Shown: positions 1 to 6,477 of the stretch, one piece after another | How the letters are laid out: every line of letters begins with the position of its first letter | Numbering within the stretch: position 1 is the stretch's first letter | Source: an uncultured Clostridia bacterium | GTDB taxonomy: Bacteria; Bacillota; Clostridia; Christensenellales; CAMQZB01 | DNA length: 38,978 bases | Direction of reading: 5' to 3' | Assembly (NCBI GenBank): GCA_947039455.1 | Contig: CAMQZB010000016.1 | Coordinates: forward strand, 1 to 38,978 | Position numbers and translations under genes: made by a program | The notes under the pieces: generated by a model | What the model was told of the DNA's origin: nothing | Databases searched by the model: none | The model's input: the letters and a program-made list of their open reading frames with translations, nothing else

Positions 1-10
1 GAATAGTACG

Positions 11-49
11 AAAAAAAAGCCCGTTTACGTAAGTAGACGGGCTTTCTTT
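11..49. terminator. Hairpin terminator, possibly bidirectional
   Basis: A 13-bp stem (16-28 with 33-45, one G-T wobble) closes a 4-base loop. It is flanked by an A-run at 11-15 on the left and CTTT on the right, so it could stop transcription from either direction. It most likely ends a gene lying left of the window. Confidence 0.75.
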
Positions 50-101
50 ATGCTGAAAATGATGGAAAATTGAATATAGGATATAGACCCAGAAAACATT
101 G

Positions 102-140
102 ATAATTTACACTGTATTTCGTAAAGTGATTGTAAATTAT
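102..140. repeat. Palindromic repeat, copy 1 (related to 38857-38899)
   Basis: Arms 102-111 and 131-140 are perfect 10-base inverted repeats (ATAATTTACA / TGTAAATTAT). The left arm and the following bases (GATAATTTACACTGTATTT, 101-119) match 38856-38874 with one difference, and in that other copy the base change is compensated in the opposite arm. This suggests a dispersed, structure-conserved repeat rather than chance. Confidence 0.55.
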
Positions 141-267
141 AAGTAAATCGCATTATTAAATACTAAAACTATTTCAAAAATAGTGGGCCCACCCTTATCT
201 TACTAGTAAACTAAAGTAGAAATATTAACTTCAGAGCGGTATCTCGCATTTGAATTATTTGCAATTA

Positions 268-296
268 TTGACAAGTGAATTTAAGTGTAGTATAAT
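268..296 (+). promoter_or_regulatory. Consensus vegetative promoter
   Basis: TTGACA (268-273) and TATAAT (291-296) are separated by exactly 17 bases, a perfect sigma-A type promoter. It lies inside the 5' extension of the downstream reading frame (which is open from a TTG at 250), so translation must start further down, at ATG 322. Confidence 0.9.
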
Positions 297-321
297 TGAG
301 CATAAGGGAATAGGTGGGAAA

Positions 322-1794
322 ATGGTAAAAAGTTTAAAGAAATATGTTTTGGCGTCAGTAGTTGCTATAGTTCTAATGGTAGTATTTATAATTCTAGCAA
401 TTCAAAATTTTTCAGTTGTGTATAATATAGTGTTCATTGTTGCAACAGTTATAAGTTTTGTACTGTATTTAGCTTTAATATTGATGCAAATGGTAAAATA
501 CAGCATAGATACCGATCGAATATTATCGGCAGCAATAATTGATAACACTGAGTTATATAATAGCTACGAGTGGGTGAATAATAATTATACTAGAGTAACT
601 AAACAAATCAAAATGGCAGTATATACAAATTATTGTTCCTCACTGATTATATTGAATAAAATTGATATGGCTCATAAGATTTTAGCTGAGTTTGAAAATA
701 GATTTTATAGTGATAAGAATAAATTTGCATTTGAAAAAGAATTGATCGTGTATAGCTATTACTTGAAAATAAATTTAGCGATGTTATCAAATGACCTGCA
801 AACAGCTAAACAAAATTTGGCTAAAATTCATGAATTAATCAAAACAATTAGTAATGCAAATGTTCTAGCTGAAGTGGAACTTTTTGTTTCACTAGCAACA
901 TGTAAAATTGATTTAGCAAACAATGTAAATGCTAGAAAATGGCTAGACTATTTAATCTCAAGTAAGCCGTCTATAATTCAATATAATAACATGGTGAAAT
1001 TAATGATGAAAGGCTATGCGAGGGCATTGTTAGGTGAAAAAGAAAATGCAATTAAGGCATTTCAAGTAGTAGAATGTAGTGACGTTTCAATGGTGTTATG
1101 CAACAAAGCAAAATTTGAAATTGAGAAACTTAATAATAATGGGTGCCCTTGTGAGTCATCAAAACTTGAATGCGATGTTATTGCCAAAGAGAATAAAATC
1201 ACTGAAGATGGTGCATTAAAGAATGAAGGTGTGACAAATAACAATTTGTTCTATTCATCTAATTCATCAGTATTCCATGAAAGTGGATATGAAAAAAAAA
1301 TGAAAAAGAAAGCAAAGACTCAAAATGATGGTAGGATAATTGAATCGAATTTTGTCAAACGCAATAGAAATTATTTATTATTCTTAGGACTGCAGTTGTT
1401 AGCGTTGGGATTAGGAATGTTGGTATCATTTGGCATGAACTCACAATTTGAAGGTTACGAAACCAATATAATACTAAATTTTGGTTTTTCAATAATATTA
1501 GTAGGATTGGTTAGTGGAATGGTATTATTATACAATGTGTATGATAAAGTATTGCATATGAGTAAAGGTGCATGTATCGGATTGTCAATAATAACATCAT
1601 TTATAGGATATATTCCAGGTGTTATTCTTGCATTGCCATTGACTTTTACGGCAATAATAATGATGTTTTTAACGAAAAATCAAATTTACGCAACACCAGA
1701 GAGAAGAGAACGTAAAAGAAATTCAATTTTGAAGATATCTTTGATAATTTTTATAATAGTAGCACCGATAGTATTGAGTATACTTTCGTCATAA
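322..1794 (+). CDS. Polytopic membrane protein with TPR-like soluble middle, unknown function
   Basis: 490 residues. Two transmembrane helices sit at about residues 8-28 and 32-56, followed by a helical soluble region to about residue 310 with the alternating pattern of TPR-like repeats. A polar, Lys/Asn-rich linker follows, then about four hydrophobic segments from about residue 348 to the C-terminus. The frame is open from a TTG at 250, but the consensus promoter (-10 at 291-296) lies inside that extension. ATG 322 has an AGGTGG ribosome binding site (312-317), so I start there. It is a single-gene unit ended by the hairpin at 1876-1910. I do not recognise the family. A TPR-like soluble part tied to the membrane suggests protein-protein interaction, but that is inference only. 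Confidence 0.8.
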   Translation: MVKSLKKYVLASVVAIVLMVVFIILAIQNFSVVYNIVFIVATVISFVLYLALILMQMVKYSIDTDRILSAAIIDNTELYNSYEWVNNNYTRVTKQIKMAVYTNYCSSLIILNKIDMAHKILAEFENRFYSDKNKFAFEKELIVYSYYLKINLAMLSNDLQTAKQNLAKIHELIKTISNANVLAEVELFVSLATCKIDLANNVNARKWLDYLISSKPSIIQYNNMVKLMMKGYARALLGEKENAIKAFQVVECSDVSMVLCNKAKFEIEKLNNNGCPCESSKLECDVIAKENKITEDGALKNEGVTNNNLFYSSNSSVFHESGYEKKMKKKAKTQNDGRIIESNFVKRNRNYLLFLGLQLLALGLGMLVSFGMNSQFEGYETNIILNFGFSIILVGLVSGMVLLYNVYDKVLHMSKGACIGLSIITSFIGYIPGVILALPLTFTAIIMMFLTKNQIYATPERRERKRNSILKISLIIFIIVAPIVLSILSS

Positions 1795-1875
1795 TATAGA
1801 AAACTTGAGAATAATCATTAGTTTTTGATTTTCATAAAAAATAAATAAGAAATTGAAAAACAATAGTATAAAAAC

Positions 1876-1911
1876 ACAAAAAGAGTTCTGTAAAACGGAT
1901 CTCTTTTTGTA
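1876..1911 (+). terminator. Intrinsic terminator
   Basis: Arms 1876-1885 and 1901-1910 are perfectly complementary, and the stem continues inward with four more pairs after one mismatch, around loop TAAAA. The right arm itself supplies the T-run. It separates the membrane protein gene from the restriction-modification operon. Confidence 0.8.
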
Positions 1912-1934
1912 TTTATTCAAGGCTGTAAGTATTA

Positions 1935-1963
1935 TTGACAACTGCATCATTATGTGGTACAAT
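1935..1963 (+). promoter_or_regulatory. Promoter of the fic-hsd operon
   Basis: TTGACA (1935-1940), 17-base spacer, TACAAT (1958-1963). The predicted transcription start near 1970 lies downstream of the first possible ATG of the fic frame (1954), so that ATG cannot be used on this transcript. Confidence 0.85.
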
Positions 1964-2016
1964 TACATCATAATTGCAAAAATGATATAATTGAAATAAG
2001 GAATGATATAAATAAA

Positions 2017-3078
2017 ATGAGAAAATATGATTATAAAAATAAATGGAAAGAGTTGCTTACGCCTGATATAGTGATGATGTTGACAAAAATACATGAGTGT
2101 AAAGGTCAACAGAATTTATTCATAGAGCAAAAGGCGGAAACCTTGACTCACTTACTGGAAACAGCGAAGATACAGAGTACTGAAGCATCTAATAAAATCG
2201 AGGGAATATTCACATCTAACGAACGATTGAATTTATTAGTAAAAGAAAAAACCACGCCAAAAAACAGGAATGAAGAAGAGATAGCAGGATATCGGAATGT
2301 GCTAGCAACGATACATGAAAACCATGACTATATTCCAATTCAGCCAACGTATTTACTTCAGTTGCATAGGGATTTATACAAATTCAGCGGATTGTCAATA
2401 GGTGGTTCGTACAAGAATGCTAATAACGTAATAACAGAAACCTCATCGGACGGAACAAAACGCTTACGCTTTAAGCCAGTAGATTCGTGGGAAACAGCTG
2501 AGTCGATAGAAAATCTATGCACCGCCTTTGACGAAGTGATGAACGAGAAAAAATCTGACGCACTGATTATAATACCGATGTTCATACTTGATTTTTTGAG
2601 TATACACCCATTTAACGATGGCAATGGCAGAATGAGTCGATTGTTAACGCTGTTGCTACTTTATAGAGCAGGGTATATAGTAGGAAAATATATAAGTATA
2701 GAAAGTATAATAGAAAAGTCAAAAGAAACCTATTATGAAGTATTAGAGCAAAGTTCGGAAGATTGGCATGAAGAGAAGAATAATTACGAGCCATTTGTGA
2801 GATATATGCTAGGAGTAATCGTTTCAGCATATAGAGATTTTCAAGATAAGGTTGATATATTGTCTATAAAAGGAATAACGAAAGCGAAACGAGTAGCGCA
2901 AGTGGTAAAAGATACGTTAGGCAAGATAACAAAGCAAGAAATTGCCAATAAATGTCCTGATATAAGTATGATAACAATACAAAGAACACTAGTAGAATTA
3001 ACAAACAGCAACGAAATAATAAAAATCGGTGGCGGACGATACACATCGTACACATGGAACAGGGAGAATAACAAATGA
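2017..3078 (+). CDS. Fic family protein (AMP transferase type), first gene of type I R-M operon
   Basis: 353 residues from ATG 2017. Fic enzymes transfer AMP, or less often another phosphate-containing group, to hydroxyl side chains of target proteins. The full catalytic motif HPFNDGNGRMSR is at residues 197-208, with the catalytic His, the phosphate-binding loop and the final Arg all present. An inhibitory motif of the S-x-x-x-E-G type (SNKIEG, 58-63) lies N-terminal to the Fic core, as in class II Fic proteins whose Glu blocks ATP. The C-terminal ~90 residues look like a winged helix. The frame extends up to ATG 1954, but that codon overlaps the promoter; ATG 2017 is the first in-frame ATG on the transcript, with AAGGA rather far upstream (1998-2002). 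The stop overlaps the hsdM start by 4 bases, implying coupling. Fic-type genes are often found inside type I loci; their role there is unclear. Confidence 0.88.
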   Translation: MRKYDYKNKWKELLTPDIVMMLTKIHECKGQQNLFIEQKAETLTHLLETAKIQSTEASNKIEGIFTSNERLNLLVKEKTTPKNRNEEEIAGYRNVLATIHENHDYIPIQPTYLLQLHRDLYKFSGLSIGGSYKNANNVITETSSDGTKRLRFKPVDSWETAESIENLCTAFDEVMNEKKSDALIIIPMFILDFLSIHPFNDGNGRMSRLLTLLLLYRAGYIVGKYISIESIIEKSKETYYEVLEQSSEDWHEEKNNYEPFVRYMLGVIVSAYRDFQDKVDILSIKGITKAKRVAQVVKDTLGKITKQEIANKCPDISMITIQRTLVELTNSNEIIKIGGGRYTSYTWNRENNK

Positions 3079-4580
3079 TAACAGGCGAGTTAAAGAATAA
3101 AGTAGATAGTTTATGGGATATATTTGCAAGTGGGGGATTGGTGAATCCACTTGATGTAATCGAGCAAATCACGTATTTGATGTTTATACATGACCTAGAC
3201 GACACGGATAATACGAGAGCGAAAGAGAGTGCAATGCTAGGCTTGGCGTATGAGAGTATATATAGTGGAGAAGTGGCGATAGGCGAGAGAACCGTTGACG
3301 GAACGCAGTTGAAGTGGTCAGTATTTCATGACTTCCCAGCAGGCAAGATGTATTCAATGATACAAGAGAACGTGTTTCCATTTATCAAAAACTTACATGG
3401 AGATAAGGAAAGCGCATATTCAAAATATATGGACGACGCAATTTTCAAATTACCAACACCGCTATTATTGTCAAAAGTAGTTGATGCCCTTGATGAAATC
3501 TATCTTCAAATGGCAACACTTCAAGAAACGGATATAAGGGGCGATGTGTATGAGTATTTGCTTTCAAAGATAGCACAGTCAGGAATGAACGGACAGTTCC
3601 GCACACCAAGACATATAATACGCATGATGGTGGAACTAATGAAACCAACCCACAAAGATACAATTTGCGACCCAGCATGTGGAACAAGTGGATTTTTGGT
3701 GTCAGCTGGAGAGTATTTGAAAGACAATCACAAAGAAGAAATATTTTTTGATAGAAACAAGAAAGACCATTATATGAACGGAATGTTCCACGGCTATGAC
3801 ATGGACAGAACTATGCTTCGAATTGGTGCAATGAACATGATGAGCCACGGAATAGACAATCCATTCATTGAATATCGTGACAGTCTCTCCGACCAAAACC
3901 AAGACAACGAGAAGTATTCTCTAATCTTAGCAAACCCACCTTTCAAAGGTAGTCTAGACTATGACATTGTGTCAACGGACATCTTGAAAGTGTGTAAAAC
4001 GAAAAAAACTGAATTGCTGTTTTTAGCTTTAATGCTAAGAATGTTAAAGGTCGGCGGAAGATGTGCGTGTATCGTTCCTGATGGCGTACTCTTTGGATCG
4101 TCCCAAGCTCATACAGCGATACGCAAAGAAATAATTGAAAACAACCGCCTTGAAGCGATAATTTCAATGCCAAGTGGAGTGTTTAAACCATATGCAGGAG
4201 TTTCAACAGGAATTCTAATCTTTACAAAAACAGGACACGGCGGAACGGACAATGTCTGGTTCTACGACATGACGGCGGACGGTTTGTCATTAGACGATAA
4301 GAGAAACGAAGTAAAAGAAAACGATGTGCCTGACATTATTGCAAGGTATCATAATAGAGATGGTGAAGAAGAAAAAGCAAGAGAAAGAACGGACAAATCT
4401 TTCTTTGTGCCAAAAGCCGAGATAGTTGAAAACGGCTATGACTTGTCACTTAATAAATACAAAAAAACCGAATACAAAGCCGAAGTCTACCAACCAACCG
4501 CCGAAATCCTAGCCGACATTCAAACCCTAGAAAAAGAAATCTCCGCAACCCTAAAACAATTGGAGGGATTGTATGAGTAA
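3075..4580 (+). CDS. hsdM: Type I restriction-modification methyltransferase subunit
   Basis: 501 residues. This is the N6-adenine methyltransferase subunit that works with HsdS to methylate the recognition site, and with HsdR for cleavage. An N-terminal helical HsdM domain (about 1-145) precedes the catalytic domain. The S-adenosylmethionine motif DPACGTSGF is at 199-207 and the catalytic NPPF at 287-290; the family-typical GQFRTPRHI is at 173-181. The length is normal for the family. The start overlaps the fic stop (ATGA) and the end overlaps hsdS by 8 bases. The last ~25 codons are markedly rich in C-ending codons compared with the rest of the gene, a trait shared with the conserved parts of hsdS. 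Confidence 0.96.
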   Translation: MITGELKNKVDSLWDIFASGGLVNPLDVIEQITYLMFIHDLDDTDNTRAKESAMLGLAYESIYSGEVAIGERTVDGTQLKWSVFHDFPAGKMYSMIQENVFPFIKNLHGDKESAYSKYMDDAIFKLPTPLLLSKVVDALDEIYLQMATLQETDIRGDVYEYLLSKIAQSGMNGQFRTPRHIIRMMVELMKPTHKDTICDPACGTSGFLVSAGEYLKDNHKEEIFFDRNKKDHYMNGMFHGYDMDRTMLRIGAMNMMSHGIDNPFIEYRDSLSDQNQDNEKYSLILANPPFKGSLDYDIVSTDILKVCKTKKTELLFLALMLRMLKVGGRCACIVPDGVLFGSSQAHTAIRKEIIENNRLEAIISMPSGVFKPYAGVSTGILIFTKTGHGGTDNVWFYDMTADGLSLDDKRNEVKENDVPDIIARYHNRDGEEEKARERTDKSFFVPKAEIVENGYDLSLNKYKKTEYKAEVYQPTAEILADIQTLEKEISATLKQLEGLYE

Positions 4581-5745
4581 ATGTAGTATTGGTTCAGTAT
4601 GTAATGTGATTAACGGATTTGCTTTTAAAAGTGATAAATATATTTCTAAAGGGTTTAGAGTAATAAGAATAACTAACGTGCAGAAAGGTTTTATTGAAGA
4701 TAAATTGCCTAAGTTTTATTCTCTTGACGAATATGATTCTTTAAGTAAATATCATTTATTTGAACAAGATTTGTTGATATCATTGACGGGAAATGTTGGT
4801 AGAGTAGCTCTTTTAACTAAAGAATTTTTGCCAGCAGCATTAAATCAACGTGTAGCGTGTTTGCGTGTAAAAGACGAAACTGTTTTAGATAAAAATTATT
4901 TATTTACGTTTCTAAATTCAAATATTTTTGAAAATAGCTGTTTAGAATCGGCTCAAGGTGTAGCTCAAAAAAATATGAGTACGGAGTGGTTGAAAGAATA
5001 TGAAATCCTACTTCCACCAATTGCGGAGCAAAAGCGAATAGCGGATGAATTGGATAAAATCAGTGGATTGATTTCAAAACGCAAAACTCAAATAGAAAAA
5101 CTAGACCTCCTAATAAAATCAAAATTCACCGAAATGTTCGGCGACCCCGTAACCAACCCCATGGGTTGGAGTAAAACAATTTTATCAGAGTACATTGTAT
5201 TTCTTACATCTGGCTCACGTGGTTGGGCAAAGTATTTTAGTAAAAGTGGAGATATGTTTTTAACAATTAAAAATGTAAAGAATAGTCGAATTTCAATTTC
5301 AAATATACAGTACGTAAATGCTCCAAAAAACAAAGAAGCTGAGCGAACAAAAGTAAAGGCACATGATTTACTTATTAGTATCACGGCTGATTTAGGGAGA
5401 ACAGGCGTAGTGTGTGAAAAAATTGCTGAACATGGTGCATATATTAATCAACATTTATCTTTGATTAGATTAGATAGAAAACGTATTAATCCAAAATATT
5501 TAGCTTGTTACTTAGAAACTGCTGCAGGAAAAAGACAATTTAATAGTAAAAATCAAAGTGCAGTAAAAGCAGGGTTGAATTTTGATGCACTAAAAACACT
5601 TATTATAATAGTTCCTCCATTAGAAATGCAAAATAATTATATTGCATATTTAGAGAAAGTGGAGACAACAAAAGAACAAATGAACCAAGGGTTAGAAAAA
5701 CTACAAACCCTTTACAAAGCCCAAATGCAAAAATACTTCGAATAA
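4573..5745 (+). CDS. hsdS: Type I restriction-modification specificity subunit
   Basis: 390 residues. It determines the bipartite DNA target of the type I complex. Two target recognition domains (about 1-145 and 197-350) are each followed by a helical conserved region. The central one begins with LPPIAEQKRIA (147-157) and runs through a coiled coil to MFGDPVTNP; the second is the C-terminal helix. Both half-subunits are complete, so the gene appears functional. Codon use is patchy: the conserved regions (about 5095-5165 and 5695-5745) favour C-ending codons, while both recognition domains are strongly A/T-ending. That fits exchange of recognition domains by recombination in the conserved stretches. 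It overlaps hsdM by 8 bases; the following gene is 366 bases away across a repeat-filled spacer. Confidence 0.95.
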   Translation: MSKCSIGSVCNVINGFAFKSDKYISKGFRVIRITNVQKGFIEDKLPKFYSLDEYDSLSKYHLFEQDLLISLTGNVGRVALLTKEFLPAALNQRVACLRVKDETVLDKNYLFTFLNSNIFENSCLESAQGVAQKNMSTEWLKEYEILLPPIAEQKRIADELDKISGLISKRKTQIEKLDLLIKSKFTEMFGDPVTNPMGWSKTILSEYIVFLTSGSRGWAKYFSKSGDMFLTIKNVKNSRISISNIQYVNAPKNKEAERTKVKAHDLLISITADLGRTGVVCEKIAEHGAYINQHLSLIRLDRKRINPKYLACYLETAAGKRQFNSKNQSAVKAGLNFDALKTLIIIVPPLEMQNNYIAYLEKVETTKEQMNQGLEKLQTLYKAQMQKYFE

Positions 5746-5751
5746 ACTGAA

Positions 5752-5808
5752 CAAGCCTCCCCTTTTAAGGGGAGGTGGCACGAAGTGACGGAGGGGTATC
5801 CAACCCAC
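5752..5808 (+). repeat. 57-bp palindromic repeat, copy A
   Basis: The unit begins CAAGCCTCCCC and ends CCAACCCAC. It contains a first palindrome, CTCCCC-TTTTAA-GGGGAG (5757-5774 region), then a short stem CAC-GAA-GTG, then GGAGGGGT. Copy B at 5971-6027 is identical except for T5766/C5985 and A5798/G6017. Confidence 0.9.
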
Positions 5809-5850
5809 GCACCCAAATAGAACAAACAAAGAAAGACAGATATCGAGCAA

Positions 5851-5908
5851 TCCACCCCTCTGTCAGCAAAGCTGACATCGCCCCTTAAAAGGGGCGACTA
5901 TAGTCCCA
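5851..5908 (-). repeat. Inverted, diverged relative of the 57-bp repeat
   Basis: On the minus strand this reads in the same order as copies A and B: a CCCC-TTTTAA-GGGG palindrome, a second stem, then GAGGGGTGGA. The second stem is longer here (TGTCAGC-TTT-GCTGACA in place of CAC-GAA-GTG), so the sequence differs while base pairing is kept. This supports selection on a folded structure. It lies between the two direct copies. Confidence 0.75.
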
Positions 5909-5919
5909 CGTAATACCAC

Positions 5920-5945
5920 CCCATCTAATGGGCGACTATCCCACC
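5920..5945. repeat. Partial copy of the hairpin plus tail
   Basis: CCCATCTAATGGG followed by CGACTAT and CCCAC parallels CCCCTTAAAAGGGG followed by CGACTATAGTCCCAC at 5881-5908. Again the stem sequence differs but pairs. It looks like a degraded or half-unit copy. Confidence 0.5.
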
Positions 5946-5970
5946 GAAAAAAAACGCAGTTGAACCCACC

Positions 5971-6027
5971 CAAGCCTCCCCTTTCAAGGGGAGGTGGCAC
6001 GAAGTGACGGAGGGGTGTCCAACCCAC
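5971..6027 (+). repeat. 57-bp palindromic repeat, copy B
   Basis: This is the same unit and orientation as copy A, 219 bases downstream, with two base differences. Its tail element CCAACCCAC is seen once more at 6081-6094, where 14 bases (CCAACCCACGCACC) match 5800-5813 exactly, directly before the ribosome binding site of the DUF559 gene. Confidence 0.9.
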
Positions 6028-6080
6028 CAATCCAAAAGAACACCCCCCCAAAAACCCACACCCCCAACCAGAAAACCCAC

Positions 6081-6094
6081 CCAACCCACGCACC
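6081..6094 (+). repeat. 14-bp tail of the repeat, immediately upstream of the DUF559 gene
   Basis: CCAACCCACGCACC is identical to 5800-5813, the end of copy A and its first flanking bases. It suggests that the DUF559 gene sits at the edge of a further, otherwise lost, repeat copy. Confidence 0.6.
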
Positions 6095-6111
6095 TAAAAA
6101 AGGAGAAAACA

Positions 6112-6477
6112 ATGCCAAATCCAACATACAATAAAACCTTAGTTTCTAATGCAAGAAATCTACGGAAGAATATGACAAAGCAGGAAAGTCATTTATGGTA
6201 TGATTTTTTGCGAAGCTATCCTGTGAAAATATACCGACAACGTATAATTGATAATTATATAGTAGATTTTTATTGTGCCTCAAGAAAGTTAGTGATAGAG
6301 CTAGACGGTGCACAGCACTACACAATTGCAGGCGATGAGTATGATTGTATTCGCACCGAGATACTAGAGCAATTTGGTATAGAAGTAATTAGATTTTCAA
6401 ATTTAGAGATAAACAATAATTTTGAAAGTGTATGTACTGTTATAGAAAAAAAAATAAAAGGAGAAACAACAAAATGA
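6112..6477 (+). CDS. DUF559 endonuclease-like protein (Vsr/PD-(D/E)XK type)
   Basis: 121 residues. DUF559 proteins are small single-domain proteins related to the very-short-patch-repair (Vsr) endonuclease fold; their in vivo role is mostly unknown. The family core is visible: an N-terminal helix with RKNMTKQE, then IVDFYCASRKLVIELDGAQH in the middle, with the acidic residues expected at the active site, then the C-terminal VIRFSN strand and helix. ATG 6112 is preceded by AGGAG (6101-6105). The frame stays open upstream to 6004, but that part is a Pro/Thr-rich translation of the repeat region and is rejected. The stop overlaps the hsdR start (ATGA). Its position in the operon and the repeats in front of it suggest a late insertion that kept hsdR translation coupled. 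A direct part in restriction is possible but not shown. Confidence 0.85.
   Translation: MPNPTYNKTLVSNARNLRKNMTKQESHLWYDFLRSYPVKIYRQRIIDNYIVDFYCASRKLVIELDGAQHYTIAGDEYDCIRTEILEQFGIEVIRFSNLEINNNFESVCTVIEKKIKGETTK

Larger units (their letters stand above)
1..321. other. Gene-free left edge before the first CDS
   Basis: This stretch holds a hairpin terminator (16-45), a palindromic repeat (102-140) related to one at the right end of the window, and the promoter of the first gene (268-296). Nothing else recognisable was seen in it. Confidence 0.7.
5746..6111. other. Repeat-rich, strand-asymmetric spacer between hsdS and the DUF559 gene
   Basis: This 366-base stretch interrupts an otherwise tightly packed operon. 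It holds two direct 57-bp repeats, an inverted relative, a partial copy and a short repeat of their tail (listed separately). From 6021 to 6096 the plus strand is almost free of G and full of CCCAC/CCAAC runs. Its composition is unlike the A/T-rich genes on either side. No protein-coding potential is apparent except a low-complexity Pro/Thr extension in front of the DUF559 start, which I regard as spurious. Confidence 0.75.

Noticed and set aside
5752-6027. CRISPR array
   Set aside because: Only two direct copies, 219 bases apart, with an inverted relative between them; there are no regular spacers and no cas genes.
6004-6111. N-terminal extension of the DUF559 protein starting at 6004
   Set aside because: It is a Pro/Thr-rich translation of the repeat and C-rich spacer; the ATG at 6112 has AGGAG in front and aligns with the family start.
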